Assembly: GCA_002346225.1 (NCBI GenBank)
Contig: DDYY01000002.1
Span: forward strand, 4,088 to 18,155
Origin: Bacteroidetes bacterium UBA3022
GTDB taxonomy: Bacteria; Bacteroidota; Bacteroidia; Chitinophagales; BACL12
Length of the DNA stretch: 14,068 nucleotides
Direction: 5' to 3'
Both the position numbers and the translations under genes were made by a program. Positions 7,921-13,980 of this stretch are shown piece by piece (position 1 is the first letter of the stretch; each line of letters starts with the position of its first letter). Under the pieces are notes generated by a model. It saw nothing but the letters and a program-made list of their open reading frames with translations, searched no databases and was not told the origin of the DNA.

Positions 7921-8664
7921 TCAGTTTAACTCAGATAGCTTATACCCCACTCCTTTGTGGCTCTCCAGCCGTACATACCTGTCCACCTGCAGGTACTTGC
8001 GCAATCGGGAAATGAATACATCCAGGCTTCTGGAAGTTTTGTCGTCTTGCTTTCCCCAAACGGCAAACAGGATTTCATTTCGCTTCAACAACTTGTTTTT
8101 GTGGCGCATCATGAAGCCCAACAAATCGGCTTCTTTCAGGGTTATTTTAGCAGCATGGTCCCCGCAGATCAACAATAAATTCTCAGCATCCAGCCTGATA
8201 GAACCGATTGTAGTAGCATCTGCCCTATTGTTCAGGTTGGCATTCCCTGCTGTGCGTTTGCTGTATACCTCTATCTTATATATGATTTCCTCAATACTAT
8301 AAGGCTTATGCACAAAATCATCGCCCCCGGCCTTGTAGCCTTCCAGGCGGTCGGCTTCTTCCGACTTACCGGAAAGAAAGATAATCGGAACGCCTGCATC
8401 ATTACTCCGTATTACCCGACTCAGGGTATGTCCGTCGATATCGGGTAGCAGCACATCAATAAGACAGACCTGCACATTTCCCTTCAGGAAACAATCAATT
8501 GCCTCAACCCCGTTCCGACAATGAATAACCTTATAGCCACGGCGCTTTAATGCATCAGCAGTGACCATCGATAAGGATGCATCATCTTCCACATACAGCA
8601 CGGAGATATTACTTTCCTGAACATTTGCCTGCGTCATAAGTCTGGTAATTGGATATGCATCCAT
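7921..8664 (-). CDS. OmpR/PhoB-family response regulator
   Basis: A two-domain transcription factor controlled by phosphorylation. Residues about 20-135 form a receiver: VEDD (25-28) gives the acidic pocket, Asp70 in CLIDVLLPDIDG is the phosphoacceptor, Ser98 takes the switch Thr/Ser position and Lys120 in HKPYS is the conserved lysine. Residues about 150-245 form a winged-helix domain with TLKEADLLGFM, RSLDVFISRLRKYL and a GVGYKL hairpin at the end. The frame starts at 8664, but Met10 (8637) would also give a complete receiver, so the N-terminus is uncertain. It lies 112 nt downstream of a second OmpR-type regulator and may be co-transcribed with it. A TAACTTAG in the gap weakly resembles a -7 box without a suitable -33 box. 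Its tail is 5 nt from the trkA stop. The target genes are unknown. Confidence 0.92.
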   Translation of the reverse strand: MDAYPITRLMTQANVQESNISVLYVEDDASLSMVTADALKRRGYKVIHCRNGVEAIDCFLKGNVQVCLIDVLLPDIDGHTLSRVIRSNDAGVPIIFLSGKSEEADRLEGYKAGGDDFVHKPYSIEEIIYKIEVYSKRTAGNANLNNRADATTIGSIRLDAENLLLICGDHAAKITLKEADLLGFMMRHKNKLLKRNEILFAVWGKQDDKTSRSLDVFISRLRKYLQVDRYVRLESHKGVGYKLSELN

Positions 8665-8776
8665 AGCTAAGGATTACATTTCGCTAAGTTACAGGCACCT
8701 AACCCAACAGGATGTTAAGCAAGTTCAACAGAGTTCAAAAGGATTGTAAATAGGGTTCGGATAGCGTAAAAGAAAC

Positions 8777-9475
8777 TTAAACCGGCATAATCAGCTTAAA
8801 TCCCACGCTGCGAATATTCTCAATCTGAATATTGCTATCCTTCTCAAAGTATTTGCGCAGGCGCGAAACAAATACATCCAGACTGCGACCGATGTAGTAA
8901 TCATCTTCACCCCAAACCTGCTTCAGGATGTCATCGCGTTTCACCACCTGATTTGCATTCATGCAAAACATGCGCAACAGCTCGGCTTCCCGCAGGGTGA
9001 GCTTGTATTCATCACTACCGGTGCGGAGACTTAACTCCTTGAAATCGAAAGTATAGGTACCAATGGTAAAGGTATTGCGTTCGGTATCAAGCTCCGTATG
9101 GACAATACTGCGCTTGATAAACACTTCAATTTTATAGGCGAGTTCTTCTATGCTGAAAGGCTTGGTAATATAATCATCGGCGCCGGTCTGAAAGCCCTGT
9201 ATCTTGTCTTCCAGTAAAGACTTTGCCGTCAGGAATAATATAGGCACATGCGAATCCTTATCTCGTATTTTCTGCGCTACATTGAAGCCATCCACCTTGG
9301 GCAGCATAACATCGAGGATACACAAATCGTAGCGCTCCTGCTGAAACGCCTGTATGGCAGTTAACCCATCGTAACAAAGCGTTACCTCATAGCCTTTCTT
9401 TTCCAGATTATCGCGGGTAACAAACGCTAAATTCTGGTCATCCTCTACATATAGTATTTTATAACTCTTCTTCAT
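8777..9475 (-). CDS. OmpR-family response regulator, partner of the adjacent histidine kinase (RprY-like)
   Basis: A DNA-binding response regulator of 232 residues from this start. Counting from an alternative Met two codons upstream (9481), the receiver has YVEDD (11-15), Asp57 in CILDVMLPKVDG as phosphoacceptor, Thr85 and Lys107 in TKPFS. The winged-helix domain covers about 135-232, with TLREAELLRMF, RSLDVFVSRLRKYF and SVGFKL. It overlaps the kinase stop region by 17 nt (23 nt with the upstream start), which implies translational coupling and a dedicated kinase-regulator pair. MPMKKS could start at either Met; MKKSYKILYVEDD is the usual beginning in the family, so I chose the second. The receiver resembles RprY of Bacteroides, but this is a judgement by eye. 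The regulator at 7921-8664 looks like a related paralogue. Confidence 0.93.
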   Translation of the reverse strand: MKKSYKILYVEDDQNLAFVTRDNLEKKGYEVTLCYDGLTAIQAFQQERYDLCILDVMLPKVDGFNVAQKIRDKDSHVPILFLTAKSLLEDKIQGFQTGADDYITKPFSIEELAYKIEVFIKRSIVHTELDTERNTFTIGTYTFDFKELSLRTGSDEYKLTLREAELLRMFCMNANQVVKRDDILKQVWGEDDYYIGRSLDVFVSRLRKYFEKDSNIQIENIRSVGFKLIMPV

Positions 9476-10757
9476 CGGCATCGGGAATTTCGGAATACAC
9501 CGGCATGGTTACAGCAAATGTACTGCCTTTCTCCCATTCACTGGAAACGGAAATTTTCCATCCATGCGCTTTTACAATTAAAATGATATAACTTAATCCA
9601 AGGCCGAAGCCCTTTACATTGTGCACATCGCCGGTGGGCACCCGAAAGAACTTCTCAAATATTTTTCGCTGGTACTCATGGGGAATACCAATTCCATTAT
9701 CGCTAATGCTCATAATCAATGTACTTCCCTGTCTTTCCATACTAAATAGTATTTCCGGCTCCTTCTCAGTGTATTTCATGGCATTGTCCAGCAAGGTATT
9801 AACCACATTCACAAAGTGCACCTTGTCGGCATGGATATAACAATCTTCCTCAAGACAATGACGCAGCAACTTACCATTGCGTTGCTCCACCTGCACTGCA
9901 AAACCCAGTGTTACCTCTTCCAACACCTGTTTAACCGACATATATTCCTTGCGCAGTTGCACCTCCCTGTTCTCCAGACTCGCCAGTTCCAGAATCTTAT
10001 TCACTTGCCCTTTCATCCGCTCATTCTCGAGTCGAATGATATTACTGTACACACCAATGCGCTCCGGTTCCAGGGCAATATCAGGCTCCGATAGCACACT
10101 TGCAGAAATGCCAATGGTAGAAATGGGAGTCTTAAACTCATGCGCCAATGTATTGATAAAGGCCGTTTGAAAATCGCTGAGCCGCTGCTGCCGCATTACT
10201 ACAACAATTGAATAGGTAATGAAACCCAGTACTAAAATCAGGATAATAATAGCAGCGGCCCAAATGGTAATCATAATCGAAGGAATAAGGGTGCGCTCCG
10301 GAAAATTCACTTTGAAATAATAATCCGATTCCGTAAGGTTGGGCAGGTATTTAGCCTCCTCCACGTCCGATATCTGTCCAATAAAGATAGAATCCGTAAA
10401 CACCACCAGGTCGGTTCCTGTTTGGAATACTTCATACGTAAAGTCTATGCTGTGGAAGGGATTGGCAAAGTCCCTTTTCAAGCGGTTATTCAGCTGATTC
10501 ACATCAATGGGCGTGTTGATGTACACCAGATAGGAACGCGGCGACAGGCGAATAACAGCGCGCGCAGCATCGCCTTCTATACCCCGCTCCTGCCACATGC
10601 CTGCAGTAATCTGTTCCAGGGTGGTAACCACAGCCTCCTCAAAGTTCACCTGGTTGATGAGCAAACCCTTCCTGATCCAGAAAACCTGGGAGATGATAAT
10701 ACCTACAATAGCGAATCCCGCCAGCAGGATGAGTATGCGAATCCGTTTATAGCGCAC
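9459..10757 (-). CDS. Membrane sensor histidine kinase
   Basis: A 432-residue sensor kinase. A transmembrane helix lies at about 8-27. An extracytoplasmic sensor region of about 130 residues follows, without a domain I recognise. A second helix lies at about 159-187. The HisKA domain contains LAHEFKTPISTI with the phosphorylated His206. The HATPase domain has the N box LLDNAMKY (Asn325), G1 box DNGIG (353-357), F box FEKFF (367-371) and G2 box GFGLGL (383-388), so it should be active. The start is GTG at 10757; no upstream in-frame ATG is better, and the charged MRYKRIR before the first helix fits a membrane protein. Its last codons overlap the start of the response regulator gene. A NarL-type regulator ends 35 nt upstream on the same strand. 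The general layout resembles RprX-type kinases of Bacteroidota. The signal is unknown. Confidence 0.94.
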   Translation of the reverse strand: MRYKRIRILILLAGFAIVGIIISQVFWIRKGLLINQVNFEEAVVTTLEQITAGMWQERGIEGDAARAVIRLSPRSYLVYINTPIDVNQLNNRLKRDFANPFHSIDFTYEVFQTGTDLVVFTDSIFIGQISDVEEAKYLPNLTESDYYFKVNFPERTLIPSIMITIWAAAIIILILVLGFITYSIVVVMRQQRLSDFQTAFINTLAHEFKTPISTIGISASVLSEPDIALEPERIGVYSNIIRLENERMKGQVNKILELASLENREVQLRKEYMSVKQVLEEVTLGFAVQVEQRNGKLLRHCLEEDCYIHADKVHFVNVVNTLLDNAMKYTEKEPEILFSMERQGSTLIMSISDNGIGIPHEYQRKIFEKFFRVPTGDVHNVKGFGLGLSYIILIVKAHGWKISVSSEWEKGSTFAVTMPVYSEIPDADEEEL

Positions 10758-10792
10758 AGCTGTTAGTATGTAAAAGTAGTAAATCCTGCAGG

Positions 10793-11449
10793 TCAGTCCT
10801 GCACGGCAGTAACCAGGCCGGTCTGCATGGCATAGAGCATCAATTCAGTCGGTGTCTTCACACCCAGCTTCCGCATGATGTTCTTGCGATGGGTGCTGAT
10901 GGTATGCACACTGCGGAACAATTGCTGCGCCATTTGCTTTGTGGTAAGCCCTCTGGCCACCAGGCGAATAATCTCCACCTCCCGCTCGGTAAGCACCTGC
11001 GGGTCACATATCTCAGCATCTGTTGAAGTCTGTCCCATCAACAGGTCCACCACCTTATGGCAGTAGGTAGTTTCGCCGCGCACCACCGATTGCAGCGTTG
11101 ATTCAATTTCCTGACGGTCGCAGGTAGGGGTGAGTATCGCTGCTACCCGCAACGACGCGAGCTCCCGCACCTTCACGGCATGCTCACATTGGGTAATCAC
11201 TATAAAACGGGTATCTGGAAATTGCGCTGTTAAAGTGCGGAACTGTTCGACAGAAGCACCTGAGAGCTGCTGAGGGTCCACCACAACAATGGGTGCCTGC
11301 GTCGATAACAATGCCAGTTCCAGCTCCTGCAGACTGCTGCAGTCACCTGCCGGAATAAAGTCGTCCATGCTGGCAATAATGCACCGCAAACCTTCCCGCA
11401 CCAGGAACTGCTCATTCGCCAACAATACAGAATATCGGGTAGCTGTCAT
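10793..11449 (-). CDS. NarL/LuxR-type response regulator with degenerate receiver
   Basis: A 218-residue protein with a receiver-like N-terminal domain (about 5-125) and a clear LuxR_C helix-turn-helix (about 150-213): LTEREVEIIRLVARGLTTKQMAQ, then SVHTISTHRKNIMRKLGV. The phosphoacceptor position is kept (Asp58 in VVVDPQQLSG), as is the switch Thr86. The acidic pocket usually written ADDH reads ANEQ (11-14), and the conserved lysine is absent: the equivalent stretch is ILTPTC (105-110), with no Lys between 94 and 131. Phosphorylation-dependent switching may therefore be altered. It is the first gene of the minus-strand block and ends 35 nt before the kinase, so it may share their transcript. 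A plausible promoter lies 21-51 nt upstream (11470-11500). Output domain is certain, mode of control is not. Confidence 0.9.
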   Translation of the reverse strand: MTATRYSVLLANEQFLVREGLRCIIASMDDFIPAGDCSSLQELELALLSTQAPIVVVDPQQLSGASVEQFRTLTAQFPDTRFIVITQCEHAVKVRELASLRVAAILTPTCDRQEIESTLQSVVRGETTYCHKVVDLLMGQTSTDAEICDPQVLTEREVEIIRLVARGLTTKQMAQQLFRSVHTISTHRKNIMRKLGVKTPTELMLYAMQTGLVTAVQD

Positions 11450-11469
11450 TATTTAGAATAAATCTAAAG

Positions 11470-11500
11470 TAAAGGTAAGCAGTCCCGTTGTTTTATTCAA
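11470..11500 (-). promoter_or_regulatory. Candidate promoter for the NarL-type regulator and downstream kinase block
   Basis: On the minus strand, TTG (complement of 11498-11500) is followed after 20 bp by TACCTTTA (complement of 11470-11477). This matches TTG-N17-23-TAnnTTTG with one mismatch at the final G. Transcription would start near 11463, giving a leader of about 14 nt before the ATG at 11449. The assignment rests on consensus and position only. Confidence 0.35.
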
Positions 11501-11509
11501 ATAATCAGC

Positions 11510-11690
11510 AGAGAAAGGGAGCCCGTTACTGTATCGTTCCCACAGGCGGTGGTCCCGCTGTACGCTGCTATCTTGCCCCGCGCGTCAAACCGGACTGCGG
11601 CAAGTATATCCGCTGCCATCGGGGCTATGAAGCAAGGGGTCAGCTTCGGCAGGGTTGGAGTCGTGCTGCTCAGCGCCTGAGGTGTTTATC
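11510..11690 (-). other. GC-rich structured intergenic element, candidate repeat or RNA
   Basis: This fills most of the 327-bp gap between two divergent regulator genes (11450-11776). Read on the minus strand it contains TAGCCCCGATGGCAGCGGAT (11608-11627), then a hairpin, then AGCAGCGTACAGCGGGACC (11551-11569). The hairpin stem pairs 11572-11577 with 11599-11604 (CTTGCC/GGCAAG). An outer CCCG/CGGG pair (11554-11557 with 11620-11623) encloses it. The two GCAGCGGAT and CAGCGGGAC blocks around a variable hairpin resemble, from memory, an element seen in the intergenic regions of many Bacteroidota genomes. I cannot confirm its name; a relation to the Flavo-1 RNA motif is one possibility. A plus-strand frame of 75 codons (11488-11715) crosses it but looks spurious, being rich in Arg, Cys and Gly with no recognisable domain. 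Confidence 0.45.
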
Positions 11691-11776
11691 TGTAGTAATT
11701 ATCGTATATTACTGATGATGGCCGCACAATGCTCCCTCCTATTGCCACTACAACCTACTTTAATAAAAAGAAATCT

Positions 11777-12337
11777 ATGCGATTGTACGTAAAATATATG
11801 GTAAGCCTGCGTTGTAAAATGCTCGTACAGGCAGAACTGGAAAAACTGGCCATACCTTACTCGAAAATCGACCTGGGTGTTATTGATACAAAAGAAGATA
11901 TTACTCCGGAACAGCGCCTGCAGCTGCAGGAGCAATTGCAACTGGCAGGACTGGAACTCATGGACGACAAAAAAGCCATGCTCATAGAACAAATAAAAAC
12001 CGCCATCATCAACATGGTGCATTATTCCGATGAATTGCCCAAAATCAACTTCTCGGTCCATTTGAGTAGTGTATTAAACTATGATTATACCTACCTTGCC
12101 AATCTGTTCTCTGAAACTGAAGGAAGAACCATCGAACAGTACATCTTATTGCATAAGATAGAAAGGGTAAAAGAACTCATACTGTACAATGAACTCAATC
12201 TGACAGAAATTGCCCGGAAAATGCAATACAGCAGTGTAGCAGCCCTTTCCAACCAGTTCAAAAAAATGACCGGTCTAACGCCTTCTTTCTATAAGTCGCT
12301 CCGCAACAAGCGCCGGAAAAACCTGGAGAATGTGTGA
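11777..12337 (+). CDS. AraC-type helix-turn-helix regulator (Bacteroidota family)
   Basis: A 186-residue protein with an AraC-family DNA-binding domain at its C-terminus (about 95-180): YTYLANLFSETEGRTIEQYI forms the first helix-turn-helix, and LTEIARKMQYSSVAALSNQFKKMTGLTPSFY the second, with the typical signature near the end. The N-terminal part (1-90) begins MRLYVKYMVSLRCKM and contains GLELMDDKKAMLIEQIK; it is not a cupin sensor domain. This architecture recurs in many Bacteroidota proteins, where the short N-terminal domain is of unknown function. The frame is open from an ATG at 11729, but the extra 16 residues are low in similarity and MRLYVKYMVSLRCKM is the usual beginning, so I chose 11777. 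It lies upstream of an outer-membrane barrel gene and two small stress-type membrane genes, which are its most likely targets by proximity. Confidence 0.9.
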   Translation: MRLYVKYMVSLRCKMLVQAELEKLAIPYSKIDLGVIDTKEDITPEQRLQLQEQLQLAGLELMDDKKAMLIEQIKTAIINMVHYSDELPKINFSVHLSSVLNYDYTYLANLFSETEGRTIEQYILLHKIERVKELILYNELNLTEIARKMQYSSVAALSNQFKKMTGLTPSFYKSLRNKRRKNLENV

Positions 12338-12373
12338 ATCTCGTAATTTATATTTTATTTTTTGTAACGTATT

Positions 12374-12405
12374 ATGCAATTGTTCATTGCATCTTTACAT
12401 GTAAA
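12374..12405. promoter_or_regulatory. Two adjacent palindromes upstream of the barrel gene, possible operator
   Basis: ATGCAAT (12374-12380) and ATTGCAT (12386-12392) form a perfect 7-bp inverted repeat with a 5-nt spacer. Directly after it, TTTACATGTAAA (12394-12405) is a perfect 12-bp palindrome. Both lie in the AT-rich 86-bp gap between the AraC-type regulator and the barrel gene, ending 18 nt before the ATG at 12424. Binding by the adjacent regulator is a guess. Confidence 0.3.
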
Positions 12406-12423
12406 CATTAAATAAAATAAAAG

Positions 12424-13122
12424 ATGAACTCTAACAAAAAAAATATGGCTACTTATGGCTTGACAATCGCATTCCTATTACTGGGAATTTCGTTTGCCGG
12501 CGCACAGGACTCCATTGCCTATAAGCGCGCAGAGGCCGGAATTCGGTTTATGCCAACCGTTACTGCAATGGATATAAAAACAGCAGACGGAGGCACAGTA
12601 AATGGAACAGCCACACTCGGATTCGGCATGGGCATACTTCTGGGCTACAATTTCAATAACAACATTGGTATATAGGCAGAGATATTATACAGCTCCATTA
12701 CCCAAAAATTTGTGGAAAATGATGTAGAGCAACAACTCAATCTGCGGTACGTCAATATCCCCTTACTACTGTCATTGAATACCGGTAAAACCAAAGCCAT
12801 CAATTTCAATGCTGTAGCCGGTCCTCAGGTAGGTTTCAATGTAGGAAGCAGTCTCAGCCATTCTTCTGAACAAAACCCTGATCAACCTCAGGCACTGCTG
12901 TCCGTAAAAAAAGGTGACATAGGCTTTGCCTATGGTGCAGGTATCGACTTTGGTCTGAACCCTGAGAAAACTATCCGACTGGGCATGGGTTATCGCGGTG
13001 TTCTGGGTTTACTGGATATCAGTGATTCCAGCAATACAACCACCACCGAAGGTTACTATGTACTAGATCGTTCGAAACTTAAAACCAATGCTGCTTACAT
13101 TGGCTTGTCCATATTGTTCTGA
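12424..13122 (+). pseudogene. Outer-membrane beta-barrel protein interrupted by an in-frame TAG
   Basis: Reading through one stop gives a 232-codon protein. It has a signal peptide (about 1-27: positive start, hydrophobic core, cleavage near SFAGAQ-D), then alternating beta strands with GIRFMPTV, GFGMGILLGYNF, NLRYVNIPLLLSLNTG, AVAGPQVGFNVGSS, FAYGAGIDFGL and IRLGMGYRGVLGLLDI, ending in AAYIGLSILF with a C-terminal Phe as in outer-membrane barrels. This fits the porin-like OMP_b-brl_2 type. TAG at 12673-12675 interrupts it after codon 83 (NNIGI-stop-AEILYSS), with the same frame continuing on both sides. A CAG (Gln) would differ by one C-to-T change at 12673. Without readthrough the first part ends after five or six strands and cannot form a barrel; a GTG at 12712 could start the rest, but it would lack a signal peptide. 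A sequencing error is also possible. Confidence 0.85.
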
Positions 13123-13139
13123 GCAAGCATAAGAAAATC

Positions 13140-13168
13140 ATAGCCCGTTGCAGTAACGGGCTATTTTT
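13140..13168 (+). terminator. Intrinsic terminator after the barrel gene
   Basis: A perfect 10-bp inverted repeat, ATAGCCCGTT (13140-13149) and AACGGGCTAT (13155-13164), encloses a 5-nt loop and is followed by a T run to 13168. It lies 17 nt after the barrel gene stop and separates it from the small membrane genes. Confidence 0.88.
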
Positions 13169-13386
13169 CAACTCCTGACACACATGGGAATTTTGCAAAA
13201 AGGAACAACAATTTTGTAAGCGTATTTCACCTGGTATCGTTTACCTTTAAAAGGTCAGGTTGTAGCCACAGACCATTTTGCTACACCTATTTGGACTCCC
13301 CGGCAAAAGATGATGTTACCTCAGTCATAACTGCAGCCGGACAATTTTAACAGCTTTTTATTTTCATCCACTTCAAAACAATCAAC

Positions 13387-13545
13387 ATGGGAAATTTATT
13401 ATATATCATCGCCGTAATACTCATCATTGGCTGGGCCATCGGATTTTTTGCATACAGCGCAGGCTCTTTAATCCATACATTGCTATTAATAGCATTGGTG
13501 GCTATCATTCTGCGCGTCATTTCAGGAAGAAAAGTTAACATATAA
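13387..13545 (+). CDS. Small Lmo0937-family membrane protein
   Basis: A 52-codon gene whose product is almost entirely hydrophobic: MGNLLYIIAVILIIGWAIGFF forms the first membrane segment (about 3-22), and SLIHTLLLIALVAIILRVI the second (about 27-45), ending in a short basic tail, SGRKVNI. The pattern, with Gly-Asn-Leu-Leu-Tyr at the start and the conserved WAIGFF followed by GSLIH, matches the small 'lmo0937 family membrane protein' group common in Bacteroidota and Firmicutes. Their function is unknown; they are often found near stress-related genes. It is followed after 11 nt by the YtxH-domain gene, so the two are probably one operon. The 218-bp gap upstream holds a terminator belonging to the previous gene. 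A CAATTTTG at 13209-13216 resembles a -7 box, but its nearest TTG is too close (13 bp), so no promoter can be assigned firmly. Confidence 0.85.
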   Translation: MGNLLYIIAVILIIGWAIGFFAYSAGSLIHTLLLIALVAIILRVISGRKVNI

Positions 13546-13556
13546 ATATAGATATT

Positions 13557-13835
13557 ATGAAATCAGGAAAAGTGTTTTTAGGTGTATTAGCGGGACTTGC
13601 AGCAGGTGCTGCTCTGGGCATGTTATTTGCCCCCGATAAAGGTTCCAGAACGAGAAAGAAAATCACCAATAAGGTAGATGAATACGGGGACGATATCAAG
13701 GAGAAGTACGATGAACTCAACAACAAGCTCTCCAAAAAATACGCGAAAATCAAGGCTGATGCAGAGGAACTGCTGGCCAAAACAAAACGCAACCAGTCTC
13801 CATTGGTTGACAAATCAGAAGCTGCCGGTCACTGA
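13557..13835 (+). CDS. YtxH-domain protein
   Basis: A 92-residue protein with the YtxH family layout. A glycine- and alanine-rich membrane segment (FLGVLAGLAAGAALGMLFAP, 7-26) ends in LFAPDKGSRTRKKI, the usual exit motif. A charged, helical and probably coiled-coil cytoplasmic tail (about 36-78) follows, rich in Lys, Asp and Glu. YtxH proteins are small membrane proteins linked to general stress in Bacillus; the biochemical role is not known. The start ATG at 13557 follows the Lmo0937-type gene by 11 nt with no hairpin between them, so co-transcription is likely. The stop lies inside a short hairpin (CGGTCA at 13826-13831, TGACCG at 13833-13838) that lacks a T run; the real terminator is at 13877. 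Confidence 0.9.
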   Translation: MKSGKVFLGVLAGLAAGAALGMLFAPDKGSRTRKKITNKVDEYGDDIKEKYDELNNKLSKKYAKIKADAEELLAKTKRNQSPLVDKSEAAGH

Positions 13836-13876
13836 CCGCAGCAACCGGCCGATTTACAACATCGCTACATACCTTT

Positions 13877-13919
13877 ACCCACAGTGCTGCTCTCAGAGCA
13901 GGCTGTGGGTTTCTTTTTG
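13877..13919 (+). terminator. Intrinsic terminator after the YtxH gene
   Basis: A two-part stem: ACCCACAG (13877-13884) pairs with CTGTGGGT (13903-13910), and CTGCTC (13887-13892) pairs with GAGCAG (13896-13901) around a TCA loop. A T-rich tract follows to 13919. It lies 41 nt after the YtxH stop. Confidence 0.88.
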
Positions 13920-13928
13920 TCCTGCTGC

Positions 13929-13980
13929 CACGGTGGTGTCCCTACTTACAGACCATTGTCCGCGGTGGGTGTCCCCACCA
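13929..13980. repeat. Two imperfect copies of a GGTG(G)GTGTCCC hairpin repeat
   Basis: CACGGTGGTGTCCC (13929-13942) and CGCGGTGGGTGTCCCC (13961-13976) are related copies 32 nt apart. The second forms a perfect hairpin, GGTGGG (13964-13969), loop TGTC, CCCACC (13974-13979). They may be intergenic REP-like units or part of a minus-strand gene; the window ends too soon to decide. Confidence 0.45.

Noticed and set aside
11488..11715. Plus-strand frame of 75 codons between the two divergent regulators
   Set aside because: It runs across the structured GC-rich element, has no recognisable domain and an odd Arg/Cys/Gly-rich composition; more likely a chance frame.
11729..11776. Upstream ATG for the AraC-type regulator
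   Set aside because: The 16 extra residues are not typical of the family, which begins at the MRLYVKYMVSLRCKM segment (11777).
12673..12675. TAG as pyrrolysine or programmed recoding
   Set aside because: Nothing nearby supports recoding, and this lineage is not known for pyrrolysine use; a simple CAG-to-TAG change is sufficient.
12712..13122. Second half of the barrel gene as an independent gene starting at GTG
   Set aside because: It is in the same frame as the upstream part, lacks a signal peptide and would encode an incomplete barrel; a broken single gene explains it better.
13826..13838. Hairpin over the YtxH stop codon as a terminator
   Set aside because: The loop would be only one base if fully paired and no T run follows; the hairpin at 13877-13910 with a T tract is the better terminator.
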